The position numbers were made by a program, and so were the translations under genes. Below, piece by piece: positions 32,983 through 42,286 of a stretch of 52,635 nt of DNA. The first letter of the stretch is position 1. Each line of letters opens with the position of its first letter. The stretch is from Planctomycetota bacterium. GTDB taxonomy: Bacteria > Planctomycetota > Planctomycetia > Gemmatales > Gemmataceae. The notes beneath the pieces are model-generated. The model worked only from the letters and a program-made list of their open reading frames with translations, did not search any database and was not told where the DNA came from. Where the stretch lies: contig VGZI01000020.1 of the NCBI GenBank assembly GCA_016872605.1, positions 1 to 52,635 of the forward strand, read 5' to 3'.

Positions 32983-34356
32983 ATGGCCGTATCCATCCAA
33001 CACGCCAACGAAGCCAAGTCCAACGCCGACCGCGAATTGGCGGCCCACTTCGAGCCGAAGAGTCTGCGGACGTTCACGCCGACGCAAGCCGTGCTCGCAA
33101 AAAGCGCCGGCGTATACCACTGGACGCCGGAAGGGCGCAAGCTGTTCGACTTCTCCTCCGGAGTGCTGGTCGCGAACCTGGGTCACAATCCGTCGGCGTG
33201 GATGCAGAAGTTCGCGGGCTACATGGGCTGGTCGGACACGCCGTGGCGCGGGCGCGACGAGTACTTCTCGGGCCTGCCGCTCACCGCCTACAACGCACTG
33301 ACGCCGATCGAAACACAGGCGAGCAGGCGATTGGCGGAGCTGTTGCAGAGCCGGCCTGGCGGGAACCGGTTGCAACACGTGATGTGGGCAGCGTCGGGGT
33401 CGGAGGCGATTCAAAAGGCGCTCTGGGCGGCGATGGCCCGCGATCGCAGCAGAGACATGATCGTTGCTACTCGCTTCGGCTTTCACGGCAAGAAAGGGCT
33501 CGCCGGCGCCGTCACGGGGAGCGAGATCGACCGCGAGCGCGACCCACGTGTTCGCTTCATCGGCTTTCCGATGAAGGAATGCGCCGACGTCTCGATGCGC
33601 GACCAACCATTCGATCCGGAGCCGTACCGCCTCGAGCTCGATGCCCTCAAGCACCAGTTTGGCCGCAAGCTCAACGTGCTGATCACGGAGCCGTACATTG
33701 GTGGCGGCGGATCGTATCATCCGCACAAGCCATATTTGCAAACGCTGCAAAAATTCTGCCGCGACAACGACATCGTCTTCATCCTCGACGAAGTGCAGTC
33801 GAACTTCGGCCGCACCGGCGACATGTTTGCTTTCGAGACCTACGGTCTGGAGCCTGACATCGTCGTGCTCGGCAAAGGGCTGGGCAACGGCGTTCCCGTG
33901 GCGGCCGCGGTGGGGCTAACCTCGCTGTTCGGCTCGCTCGATTACGGCGAAGGGTCCGACACCTGGAGCGCCAATCCGCTCTGCTGCGCGGCGGTGCTGG
34001 CGACGCTCGACGAATTCGCACGCGGCAACGTGCTGGAGAACTGCCGACGCTCCTCGGCGATCCTCGAACGCGGCCTGGTGAAGCTGAAAGAGCTCCCGTT
34101 CGTCGCCCAGGTGCGCGGCGAAAAAGGGGGCATGGTCTGGGGCGTCGAAATGCGCGACCACGCGGGGAAATCCGCAGCCGACTGGGCCAACGCCGTTGTC
34201 CTGACTTGCTATCGCGGTGAGGGAAACCTCGGCATCCACCTTCTTGGCCCACTCGCGAAAAAGGTCGTCCGCATCGCGCCGCCGTTGGTCATCACCGAAG
34301 CCGAGGCCCAGCAGGCGATGGAATTGATGTATCGCGTGTTGGCGGTTTGCGTTTAG
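32983..34356 (+). CDS. Class III (PLP-dependent) aminotransferase
   Basis: 457 residues. PLP fold with GSEAIQKALWAAM near 139-151, Asp of the cofactor ring in FILDEVQSNFGRTG near 265-280 and the Schiff-base Lys in VLGKGLGNGVPVAAAVG near 300. N-terminal LFDFSSGVLVANLGHNP and the C-terminal MVWGVEMRDH support class III (ornithine/GABA-type). Amino donor and substrate are unknown. TATAAT lies upstream. The stop TAG at 34354-34356 is the TAG of a GTTTAGCGCT repeat. Neighbouring Gfo/Idh could supply the ketone. Confidence 0.9.
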   Translation: MAVSIQHANEAKSNADRELAAHFEPKSLRTFTPTQAVLAKSAGVYHWTPEGRKLFDFSSGVLVANLGHNPSAWMQKFAGYMGWSDTPWRGRDEYFSGLPLTAYNALTPIETQASRRLAELLQSRPGGNRLQHVMWAASGSEAIQKALWAAMARDRSRDMIVATRFGFHGKKGLAGAVTGSEIDRERDPRVRFIGFPMKECADVSMRDQPFDPEPYRLELDALKHQFGRKLNVLITEPYIGGGGSYHPHKPYLQTLQKFCRDNDIVFILDEVQSNFGRTGDMFAFETYGLEPDIVVLGKGLGNGVPVAAAVGLTSLFGSLDYGEGSDTWSANPLCCAAVLATLDEFARGNVLENCRRSSAILERGLVKLKELPFVAQVRGEKGGMVWGVEMRDHAGKSAADWANAVVLTCYRGEGNLGIHLLGPLAKKVVRIAPPLVITEAEAQQAMELMYRVLAVCV

Positions 34357-34388
34357 CGCTCACACCGCGCCATGCGAGCGCTAGACGC
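34351..34388. repeat. TTTAGCG palindrome family, copy 6
   Basis: GTTTAGCGCTC at 34351-34361 and GCGAGCGCTAGACGC at 34374-34388. The left arm supplies the stop codon of the aminotransferase. Confidence 0.75.
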
Positions 34389-34403
34389 AAGCGGGGGATA
34401 TTG

Positions 34404-35360
34404 ATGCTCGACATGCCCGCCGGTTGGCTTGACCTACTCATTTACCAGATTTGCGCATTGCCAATCTGGCCCGCCGGATCGTTCATGACCGTCGACCAGA
34501 ACGTCCGCGGGCTGATCGCCACGCTCACGGTCTGCTTTGTCTGCGGCGCGATGGGTTCGCTCGTCATCGGCAACCGCATGGCGTTCTTCAGCGACGCCCT
34601 CGCTCATAGCGCGTTCGCCGGCGTCGGACTTGGGTTGCTCATCTGCCTGCTGGCCGGCACCGATGACGATCAACTCGTCCGCCAGCGCATCACGCTGATC
34701 ATGGTCTGCTTCGGCATCACCATCGGCCTGCTCATCGCATATGTGCGCGAAAAGACGGAGCTGGCCAGCGACACGGTCATCGGCGTCTTCTTCGCTGGAT
34801 CGATTGGCCTGGCCGCCGTCGTCACGCAACTGGGGCAAAGCCGGCGCTTCTTCAGCATCGAGGACTTCATCTTTGGCAACCCGATCTTCGTGCAGAGTTG
34901 GGAAGTTGTGCTGCTCATGGCCCTGGCGATCGGCGTGGGCATCTTCCTCTGTGTCATGTACAACTGGCTCGTTCTCGCCAGTGCCAGCTCGAGCCTAGCA
35001 CTGTCGCGGCAGGTTCCGGTGCGGCTGTGCCGCTACTTGTTCATCGTCCTACTTGCGTTAATGGTGAACCTGAGCCAGCAAATAACCGGAACGCTCTTGA
35101 TCAATGGGCTGTTGATCGTCCCCGCCGCGGCCGCTGCCAACCTTGCGGGCAACCTAAGGCAGATGTTCTGGCTGTCGATCGGCATTGCTGTGGCGGTCGG
35201 TCTGGGCGGCAGCCTCCTGAGTTGGGAGATCAACTGCCGGCTCGTCGAGGCCTACGGCGCCCGCTTCAAGATCGGCATCAGCGGGACGATCATCGTCCTT
35301 GCCGTGCTCGCGTTCGGCGCCTCGATGGTGCTCGGCCGCTGGGTGCTCCGCCGTACGTGA
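34404..35360 (+). CDS. Metal ABC transporter permease, ABC-3 (ZnuB/MntB-like) family
   Basis: 318 residues from ATG 34404 (GGGGG upstream). Eight or nine hydrophobic segments; the signatures GSLVIGNRMAFFSDALAHSAFAGVGLG near residue 52 and the LLINGLLIVPAAAAANLA stretch near 230 are typical of the ABC-3 zinc/manganese permeases. No ATPase or metal-binding lipoprotein gene sits beside it, so these must be elsewhere. A His-rich permease fusion follows 98 bases later, consistent with a metal role. Inner membrane. Confidence 0.88.
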   Translation: MLDMPAGWLDLLIYQICALPIWPAGSFMTVDQNVRGLIATLTVCFVCGAMGSLVIGNRMAFFSDALAHSAFAGVGLGLLICLLAGTDDDQLVRQRITLIMVCFGITIGLLIAYVREKTELASDTVIGVFFAGSIGLAAVVTQLGQSRRFFSIEDFIFGNPIFVQSWEVVLLMALAIGVGIFLCVMYNWLVLASASSSLALSRQVPVRLCRYLFIVLLALMVNLSQQITGTLLINGLLIVPAAAAANLAGNLRQMFWLSIGIAVAVGLGGSLLSWEINCRLVEAYGARFKIGISGTIIVLAVLAFGASMVLGRWVLRRT

Positions 35361-35414
35361 CGAAATGCCGAAATGGATACAATGAACCAAACCGCACGCA
35401 CCCCTCGTATTGAT

Positions 35415-35420
35415 TACAAT
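35415..35420 (+). promoter_or_regulatory. Possible -10 box (TACAAT) before the His-rich permease
   Basis: TACAAT in a TGATTACAATCC context, 38 bases before ATG 35459. A second TACAAT at 35378-35383 lies further up. -35 boxes are weak, so this is a suggestion only. Confidence 0.25.
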
Positions 35421-35458
35421 CCGAAACCCAACGGGAGCGTTGGAAAGAAGTAATACCG

Positions 35459-37645
35459 ATGCCTGACCATGCGCATCCCCACGACGACAGCCACAATCAC
35501 GGCCACGACCACGACCACAGTCACGACCACGGTCACGGTCACGATCATTCTTATGATGACGATACCTACTTCATCGACCAACTTTGCATGGTCGGTCTGT
35601 CCGGTGCGTTCGGCATGATTTGCCTGTGCTTGTGGTTATTCAAGACCTTCGGTGAATCAAACAACGAACGCAGCCGCATGCTCGGCATGCTGCTCACCCC
35701 AGCGTTTCACCCCTACGTGTTGCTCAGCGGCATAGGCCTGGTCGTAATCGCCTTTGCGCGCGGCTGCATTCTCTGGGGGCAGTCGCGTGATCCGAGTTTT
35801 CAGCCCTTCGCCGATCATCACCATGATCACGGCCATCATCATCACGATCACGATCACCACCACCACCGCGATCATGACTGTGGCCCCCCCGAGCAAGCCG
35901 CGACCGCCGTCGCGCCGGCGCCCGCCCATGTGCACGGCCCCGCTTGTGGACATGAGCACAAGCCCGGCGAGGCCTGCGATCATTCCCACGACCATGCCGC
36001 GCCCGCCGCTACCACCGCGCCCACAGAAGCGCACCACGAGCACGGCCACGAGCATCACCACCACGACCACGACCATGGCGAAGCCGACCACGATCACGGC
36101 TGGGCGCCGTGGCGCTACGTCGTCATTTTGGTGCCGATCATCCTCTACCTGCTCGGCTTGCCGAGCCAGACACCGAGCATTAGTGACGCCGGGCACGAAC
36201 GATTTATCGGCGACTTCACGAGCATCATCTATGAAGCACTGCCGTTCATTGTGTTGGGCGTGCTGCTTGCGGGATTGCTCGAGGAATTCGTGCCGCAGCA
36301 GGCGCTCGCCAGTGTCGTGCCGAGCAACCACGTGCCGGCCATCATGGTCGGCGCTCTATTGGGGCTGGTATTTCCGATGTGCGAATGCGGCATCATCGTG
36401 GTCATGAAGCGATTGTTACGCAAGGGCCTACCGCTCAGCGTCTGCGTGGCCTATATGCTAGCCGGGCCCGTGATCAATCTCGTCGTTATCGGCAGCACCT
36501 ACGTCGCCTTTGCCAGCTACAACCAAGAAGGCAAGAACGACGTGCTCGGCGGACCCTATATGGTCGTGGGGCTGCGAGTCGGGTTAGCGTACATTGTCGC
36601 CGTCGTCACCGCGATCATCGTGCACTGGCAATGGGAGTCCCACGGCAACAATCTCATCCATCCAAGCGTCCTGCGCGGCCTACGGCAAGGCGGCATGGAG
36701 AACGACAACAATACCGAACGCACTGCCGGCGATCGGCTCAACAACATCACCCAGACCGCTCTCAATGATTTCGTCGATATCCTCGCCTTCCTGGTACTCG
36801 GCGCCATCATGGCGGCGATCGGTAAGCTCGTCATTCGCGAATCCAACGTGCAAGACTTGATCCGCGACGTGCCCGCCGTCGCCATCGGCATTATGATGCT
36901 CATCGCGGTGCTCATCTGCCTGTGCAGCGAGGCCGACGCGTTCGTCGCCGCCAACTTCCCGCTCTTTTGGCCCGACGGCTCCAAGCTCGGCTTTCTGGTT
37001 CTTGGCCCAATGCTCGACCTCAAGCTGCTCATGATGTTCACTCGCGTCTTTCGGGCCCGCTTGATCACCACGATCGTCGCCGCGCTCGTGATCCAAGTTT
37101 TCGCTTACTCGATGGTTGCGCATTACATCTTCGGCAAGACCCATCCGCCGGAATCGCCGGGGACCGTTGTACGCCCGGGCCTGGAGAGGACCTATCTGGT
37201 GACGGCCGGCATCACCATTGGCCCCGATCCGTTGCAGCAACTCGTGCCGTTCGGCGTCGCCTATCGTAAGTCGGGCAAGGGCGAGCCGATCAGTTACAAG
37301 GACTTCTGGGAGATGGCGACGAGCGAATCCCAACGCGAGAAATGGAAGGACAAGCTCGTGGAGGTGCGCGGCCAGTTCGAGCCGATCGCGAGCAACGACC
37401 AGGCATTCCATCTGTCGCGTCTGCAAATCACTTGCTGCTACAGTGACCGAACTACGTTGCGCTCGGCAGCCGTTGTGAAAGAGAGTGTTGCCGGCCTCTA
37501 TCCCTACGGCGCGTGGATAAAGGTCACCGGCCATATCGCCTTCCGAGAGGACCGCGGCAGTTTCAAGACTATGCTGATCGTCGACAGCAAGGACGACATC
37601 ATCGGCCCGATTCCGCCGGACCCGGATCCCTATGTGCCGCAGTAA
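35459..37645 (+). CDS. His-rich permease fused to a YcgQ-like tail (YcgR/DUF318 + TIGR03943)
   Basis: 728 residues. Three parts are visible. (1) His/Asp-rich clusters at residues 3-35 and about 118-205, surrounding two hydrophobic segments near 38-60 and 80-100; these would bind divalent metals. (2) A DUF318-type permease from about 220 to 540, with LPFIVLGVLLAGLLEEFVP, the CECGIIVVMKRLL loop and SEADAFVAANFP. (3) A C-terminal domain of about 170 residues with FWEMATSES, VEVRGQFEPI and ITCCYSD, matching the soluble part of YcgQ (TIGR03943). In Bacillus YcgR and YcgQ are separate. Metal handling is a strong guess because of the His stretches and the upstream ABC-3 gene. Confidence 0.8.
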   Translation: MPDHAHPHDDSHNHGHDHDHSHDHGHGHDHSYDDDTYFIDQLCMVGLSGAFGMICLCLWLFKTFGESNNERSRMLGMLLTPAFHPYVLLSGIGLVVIAFARGCILWGQSRDPSFQPFADHHHDHGHHHHDHDHHHHRDHDCGPPEQAATAVAPAPAHVHGPACGHEHKPGEACDHSHDHAAPAATTAPTEAHHEHGHEHHHHDHDHGEADHDHGWAPWRYVVILVPIILYLLGLPSQTPSISDAGHERFIGDFTSIIYEALPFIVLGVLLAGLLEEFVPQQALASVVPSNHVPAIMVGALLGLVFPMCECGIIVVMKRLLRKGLPLSVCVAYMLAGPVINLVVIGSTYVAFASYNQEGKNDVLGGPYMVVGLRVGLAYIVAVVTAIIVHWQWESHGNNLIHPSVLRGLRQGGMENDNNTERTAGDRLNNITQTALNDFVDILAFLVLGAIMAAIGKLVIRESNVQDLIRDVPAVAIGIMMLIAVLICLCSEADAFVAANFPLFWPDGSKLGFLVLGPMLDLKLLMMFTRVFRARLITTIVAALVIQVFAYSMVAHYIFGKTHPPESPGTVVRPGLERTYLVTAGITIGPDPLQQLVPFGVAYRKSGKGEPISYKDFWEMATSESQREKWKDKLVEVRGQFEPIASNDQAFHLSRLQITCCYSDRTTLRSAAVVKESVAGLYPYGAWIKVTGHIAFREDRGSFKTMLIVDSKDDIIGPIPPDPDPYVPQ

Positions 37646-37732
37646 AAACGGATCGGGCGAGCCGAGTTCCGTATGGAACCGGTTGTGGACCGTGCACATC
37701 AACCGGCGGCTTCCGCCGCCTGGCTCGCCGCA
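37646..37732. repeat. Palindrome-rich gap between converging genes
   Basis: GGGCGAGCC (about 37656) to GGCTCGCC (37722-37729) are outer arms; GGTTCCGTATGGAACC-like and CCGGCGGCTTCCGCCG hairpins lie within. Could serve as a two-way terminator of the permease and recQ genes. Confidence 0.5.
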
Positions 37733-39922
37733 TCACGCACCCGGACTCAGATGAGCCATCACCACACGAATCTCGTCGTAGGATACCTTCGCGGAAAGCG
37801 CCAAAAAAATCGGCTTGAGGCGTCCGGCGCCGTGTTGCTTGACGGCGGCGGCGATGCGCTCGTACAGGTCCTTCGCGACCCACGTTTCGATACTGGCGGG
37901 CTTGTCCAAGCGAATGTAGTCGCACAGATAATCGAGGACGGTGCTGCGGGATCGTCCGGTTTGATGCATTACGTCCTCGATGGCCGACCCCTGACGAAAG
38001 AGCTGGATCGCCAGTGCGCGGGTCGCATTCATTTGCTTGGCGGCGCGCGGCGCCGGGTCCGGCGCAGGGGCAGAGTCGTTCTCCATCGACACGCCATGCT
38101 CCTCGCAATACTCGCGAATAATCGAGAGGACCATGCTTCCATAGGTGCGAAGCTTGGCGTCACCGATGCCGTAGACATAGCGCAGCTTCTCGGAATTCGA
38201 CGGCCGCACCCGCGCTAGTTGCCTGAGCGTCTCGTCGCTGAAGATCACGTAGGGCGGCTTTCCGGTCTGTTTGGCGAGTTCAAAACGCCAGGCACGCAGC
38301 ATTTCGAAGAGATTGCGTTCGACTCCTTCCCACGATGTCACATCCGCCTTCGATTGCTTGACGCTTCCGGACTTCTCCTTGTGCACCGGCTGGACGAGGT
38401 TGATCTTCTGCTTCCCCTTCATCACTTCCCACGATGCGAGGTTGAGCTTCAGAATCGGATATTCGTCCTGCGTTTGCACCAGCACGCCTTGACCAATCAG
38501 TTGAAAGATCCAGTCGCGAATGACTTGCTTGGAATGTTCCTTGAGAAGCCCAAAGGTGCTGAGTTGATCATGCTGGAGCGACTTGACACGTTCGGTCTGC
38601 TCGCCGCGTACGACGCTGATGACATGCCCGACGCCATAGCGTTCGTTGACGCGGGCAACGCACGAGAGAATCTTCTGAGCGATGACCAGCGCGGCCGGTA
38701 CGACTTCGACATCGCCGAGGCAGATGTCGCAGGCGGCACAGCTCGGCTCGGCGTAGGCCTGGCCGAAATACCCGACGAGGGCGCGATGGCGGCAGACGGC
38801 GCCGCGGGCATACTGGTCCATGTCGTTCAGATGCTTCAGCGCGCCTGGCAAAAACTCCGGGCTGACGTCATTCTCCTGGGCCGACTTCTGCAGGATCGCC
38901 TGCCAGGTCATCACGTCCTGCCCGGAATGCAAGAGCACGCACTCGGCTTCCAGGCCATCGCGCCCGGCCCGGCCCGTCTCCTGCTGATAATGCTCCACCG
39001 ACTTGGGCATCGACGCGTGGATGATGAAGCGAATGTTCGAGCGGTCAATGCCCATGCCGAAGGCGACCGTGGCTACGATCAGATCGCACTCTTCGTTGAT
39101 AAACGCCTCCTGCACGCGTTTGCGTTCGTGCGGTTCCATGCCGGCGTGGTAGGGCATCACCTTGTGCCCACTCATTTTCAGCATGGCCGCGGTGTCATCG
39201 ACATCGCGGCGGCGCAAGCAATAGATGATGCCCGCCTCCCCTTTGTGCCTCGCGAGAATGTCGAGAATCTGACGCTCGACATCGGATCGCCTGAGTACGC
39301 GGTACGTGAGATTGGGGCGATCGAAGTTGCCCACAAGCACGAGCGGATTCGTGAGCGCGAGTTGTTTGCAGATATCGTCGCGCACCTGCTGCGTCGCCGT
39401 CGCCGTGTAGCCGTGAACGCTGGAACCGGGGAAGATTTCCTTGATCCTGCTCAGCATGCGATATTCAGGGCGAAAGTCGTGCCCCCAATGGCTGATGCAA
39501 TGGGCTTCGTCGATCGCGAACGTCTTGACCTGGGCCTGACGACACAGGTTGCAGAAGTCTGGATTCATGAGCCGTTCGGGCGATACGAAAAGCAGCCGCA
39601 CGGCCCCGTCGCGCACGTCCTGTTCGTAGGCGAAACGTTCGCTGGGCGACAGGGAGCTATCGATCTGCACGGCCGGGATGCCGCACGCTTGCAAGCCGTC
39701 GACCTGGTCTTTCATGAGCGAGATGAGCGGCGAGATGACGACGGTGGTTCCGCCCAGGAGGACCGCCGGCGCCTGGTAGCACAGCGACTTGCCACCGCCG
39801 GTGGGAAGAACCAGGAGCGAATCACGCCGCTCAATCACGGCACGCATCGCGTCTTCCTGGAGCGGCCGAAACGCCGGATGCCCCCAGTGCTTTCGCACAA
39901 GCTTCTGGAGTTCGTCGATCAT
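37733..39922 (-). CDS. recQ: ATP-dependent DNA helicase RecQ
   Basis: 729 residues, the full RecQ layout. Walker A TGGGKS (41-46), DEAH (138-141) with CISHWGHDFR, helicase motifs V and VI (ATVAFGMGIDRSNIRFIIH and QETGRAGRDG), the zinc site (C-x5..CAACDIC near 395-400) with the winged helix and an HRDC domain near 535-600 (KPPYVIFSDETLRQLA). The C-terminal HTH-like tail (GSAIEDVMHQTGRSRSTVLDYL) is also known in RecQ proteins. It unwinds forks and recombination intermediates 3' to 5'. A TACAAT box lies within 15 bases of the ATG on the minus strand, so the mRNA may be almost leaderless. A STAND NTPase gene lies 219 bases upstream on the same strand. Confidence 0.93.
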   Translation of the reverse strand: MIDELQKLVRKHWGHPAFRPLQEDAMRAVIERRDSLLVLPTGGGKSLCYQAPAVLLGGTTVVISPLISLMKDQVDGLQACGIPAVQIDSSLSPSERFAYEQDVRDGAVRLLFVSPERLMNPDFCNLCRQAQVKTFAIDEAHCISHWGHDFRPEYRMLSRIKEIFPGSSVHGYTATATQQVRDDICKQLALTNPLVLVGNFDRPNLTYRVLRRSDVERQILDILARHKGEAGIIYCLRRRDVDDTAAMLKMSGHKVMPYHAGMEPHERKRVQEAFINEECDLIVATVAFGMGIDRSNIRFIIHASMPKSVEHYQQETGRAGRDGLEAECVLLHSGQDVMTWQAILQKSAQENDVSPEFLPGALKHLNDMDQYARGAVCRHRALVGYFGQAYAEPSCAACDICLGDVEVVPAALVIAQKILSCVARVNERYGVGHVISVVRGEQTERVKSLQHDQLSTFGLLKEHSKQVIRDWIFQLIGQGVLVQTQDEYPILKLNLASWEVMKGKQKINLVQPVHKEKSGSVKQSKADVTSWEGVERNLFEMLRAWRFELAKQTGKPPYVIFSDETLRQLARVRPSNSEKLRYVYGIGDAKLRTYGSMVLSIIREYCEEHGVSMENDSAPAPDPAPRAAKQMNATRALAIQLFRQGSAIEDVMHQTGRSRSTVLDYLCDYIRLDKPASIETWVAKDLYERIAAAVKQHGAGRLKPIFLALSAKVSYDEIRVVMAHLSPGA

Positions 39923-40016
39923 GGCGGTATTGTAGGATCAATCGAACGGCTAGGAGCCACGCACGCAGTAAGCGGCTCCTTATAGGCGCCGCCTAGGCGA
40001 GCGGCGACTCTTTTCC

Positions 40017-40121
40017 TCCCCTCTCGCTTCGGGAGAGGGGCCGGAGGTGTGAGAGAGACTTCCAGTTTCCCTTGATCTGCCCTCACCCCCAACCCCTCTC
40101 CCGAAGCGAGAGGGGGGTAAT
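40017..40121. repeat. CCCTCTCGCTTCGGGAGAGGG inverted repeat
   Basis: Left CCCCTCTCGCTTCGGGAG... at 40020-40042 and right CCCCTCTCCCGAAGCGAG... at 40096-40119 are complementary, and each half is itself partly palindromic. A related half-element is in the DUF1501 gene at 30908-30957. Lies between the NTPase stop and the recQ start. Confidence 0.75.
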
Positions 40122-40140
40122 TCAAGTCCTGCCGCTCGCC

Positions 40141-42225
40141 TTACTGCGTGCGCGGCTCTTGCGCACCGGCAAGTTCGCGGCACTCGTTCCCAAGCAACGT
40201 CATGCCGAAGCGCCGGCAAAGGGACAGCCCCAGATTACCAACAGCGGCGGCTTCCTCGCGTTGCCCGCATTCGAGGAGCCAACGAGCAAAGCGCAGGCGA
40301 GTAAGGACTCGTTCAAATGGCATTCCGCTCTGGTCGTAGGCTTCGATCAATGAGCGATACGCCGGCCCAAGGGACTCGCCTCGCTCACCAATGGGCTTGC
40401 AGATAAATACGTAGTCGAGTCGCATACGCTCGCGGGCCAGCTTGCCCCAGCGGTGCTCGTCCGTCATCGGCGCGCGATAAAGCATGCTATTCAGGTCGAG
40501 CGTGGCGAGCTTACCGATGCGGTGCAAACACTCGAAGACGTGCACCCATTCATAGACATCCATGGGCACGACAGTCTGCACGACGCGCCACGCTTCGTCT
40601 CGCCGGCCCAAAAGAGCCAGAGCATGAGCGCGATACGCTTGCCAGAGCGTCTGCCATGGGTGCGGCGCGGTCGGCTCATCGACAAACGGCTGCAATCGGC
40701 CCAGCGCGATAAGGGCATCGCCGCGCAACGGCGCGTCCGCCGGACGATACGCCTCGATGGCGTCGCCGAATTGGCCCAGCATCTCGAAACAGATCGCCAG
40801 GCTTCGGTATCGGCCAAACCCGGGCCAGAGCGGCGGCTGGCGCCAGTCGTTGTTCGGAAAGAAACGCAGGAGCAAGTCGCGCTCGAATGCCGGCGACAGG
40901 AAGCGATGTTTCGGATTGTCGAGTGCCACGAATGTGCTGTCCGCTTCATTCCACAGCCCCGCATCGCAATAGGCGTGAAACAGCTCAACTTCCTCGCGGC
41001 AGTCGTCCAGCGTCAGCGGCGGGTGGCGGTCGGGCCGGCCTCGCAGGAACCCTGCCCTGCTCCGCGCCACGTGATGCTGGGAGCCGCCCAGTAAGTGCTC
41101 GAAGCCGCGGCGCACCAGCGGATGCGCGTCGAGCACGATCGCATCGTCCCCAACCGAGTCCGAGCGACCCATGGCGACGCGTTCGAGCAATCGCAGCGTC
41201 ACGAGCGTCTGCACTTGTTCGCGCAGCCAAGCGGTCGCACGCGTTGCAAAAGGCTCATACGCTCGCCGCCAGGCATCGTGCAGCAAATGTCGCAGCGATT
41301 CGCTGTGCAAGTATTCGATCAAACGCCGATCGCTCGCCGGTTGCCGAAAGGACGTCGCCAACGCGAGAATGTCCTGCATTTCTTGCGGCATCACCGCTTG
41401 CAGGGCGCAGAGGACGCGCGTGACGTAATTCTCTTCGTCGCTTGCGTCCGCCGATGCAACCGTCGGTAGCGCCCGGCAATGGACCGCGTCGCCGTTGCGA
41501 TAGGCGTGAAGGTAGGCCCCGAGCAGTTCGACTGCCTTGGCATGAAACCCGGCTGCCCGCGCTGCCTCGGTGAGATCGCCGCGCACACCGAAGCTGGCGA
41601 GCAATCCGACGGCGGCCGGCTCGTCCAGCGTGCTGAGCGAGATCACCTTGGCGTGCCGCCGATGCTCGAGCGTTGGTAATGAAAATCGGCTCGTCAGCAC
41701 CACGACGCCTGGAATTACCACCGACGCCAGTTCTTCCAACAATCGCCCGAGTTCCGGATGAACAAAGCGCCCGAACCAGACTCCTTGCTCGTGCTGGACC
41801 ACTTCCGTTCCATCCAGCACCAGTGCCCAGCGCTCGCGTATCAAGATCGGCAGTAACTTGTCCACGCAATAGCTGGCCGAAACGTCCGGAGGGTGATCGA
41901 GTCCCTCGGCATAGGCGAGCATCTCGCGCAAGCAAAGATCGCAGTTCTTGCCTCGATAGAAACTCCAGAAAAAGATGCCGTCAGAGCCTGAAGCGTTAGC
42001 GAAGGAAGCCGTTTCCTTCGCTAACACTTCAGGCTCTGCGTGGGAAATGCGCGAAAGCCAGTGTTGCACGATTGCCGTCTTGCCCTGCCCACCGGGGCCG
42101 ATCATGGCCGCGACGCTGGTTTCGCCGCCGGCCAGCGCATTGTCGAGCAGCGCGAGTTCAGCGGCTCGTCCGAAGAAATGCAGCGGCGTCGGCGTACAGT
42201 GGTGAATTGCTGGGAAGCGCGGCAT
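40141..42225 (-). CDS. STAND-type NTPase (NB-ARC/NACHT-like) with repeat insert near Walker A
   Basis: 694 residues. Residues 15-60: FFGRAAELALLDNAL then Walker A GPGGQGKTA (43-51); Walker B RWALVLDGTE near 150 and a sensor SRFSLPTLEHRR near 205. C-terminal half (about 370-690) is helical with TPR-like periodicity, e.g. WNEADSTFVAL, FGRYRSLAICFEMLGQFGDAIEAYRP. This fits signalling ATPases with numerous domains, sometimes antiviral. No N-terminal effector is recognisable. Residues 63-82 (AEPEVLAKETASFANASGSD) derive from an in-frame palindromic element, 12 residues after Walker A. ATG 42225 lacks a ribosome site. Confidence 0.75.
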   Translation of the reverse strand: MPRFPAIHHCTPTPLHFFGRAAELALLDNALAGGETSVAAMIGPGGQGKTAIVQHWLSRISHAEPEVLAKETASFANASGSDGIFFWSFYRGKNCDLCLREMLAYAEGLDHPPDVSASYCVDKLLPILIRERWALVLDGTEVVQHEQGVWFGRFVHPELGRLLEELASVVIPGVVVLTSRFSLPTLEHRRHAKVISLSTLDEPAAVGLLASFGVRGDLTEAARAAGFHAKAVELLGAYLHAYRNGDAVHCRALPTVASADASDEENYVTRVLCALQAVMPQEMQDILALATSFRQPASDRRLIEYLHSESLRHLLHDAWRRAYEPFATRATAWLREQVQTLVTLRLLERVAMGRSDSVGDDAIVLDAHPLVRRGFEHLLGGSQHHVARSRAGFLRGRPDRHPPLTLDDCREEVELFHAYCDAGLWNEADSTFVALDNPKHRFLSPAFERDLLLRFFPNNDWRQPPLWPGFGRYRSLAICFEMLGQFGDAIEAYRPADAPLRGDALIALGRLQPFVDEPTAPHPWQTLWQAYRAHALALLGRRDEAWRVVQTVVPMDVYEWVHVFECLHRIGKLATLDLNSMLYRAPMTDEHRWGKLARERMRLDYVFICKPIGERGESLGPAYRSLIEAYDQSGMPFERVLTRLRFARWLLECGQREEAAAVGNLGLSLCRRFGMTLLGNECRELAGAQEPRTQ
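41980..42039. repeat. AGAGCCTG...CAGGCTCT palindrome, copy 3, in frame inside the NTPase gene
   Basis: GTCAGAGCCTGAAGCGTTAGCGAAGG-type arm at 41980-42005 and its complement at 42015-42039. Length 60 bases, so the reading frame is kept and 20 residues are added. Element is nearly the same as 32883-32943 outside genes. Confidence 0.85.
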
Positions 42226-42286
42226 GACGTGAGTTTATGGAAGCCGGCCGAACACCCGCAGCGAATCTGCGGGATCGAGAGCAGCG

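Noticed and set aside
35460..36100. CRISPR or tandem repeat in the CAC/GAC-rich part
   Set aside because: The periodic triplets encode His/Asp-rich stretches of the permease; no spacers.
38219..39985. Plus-strand open frame of 588 codons
   Set aside because: Antisense to recQ; no recognisable domain.
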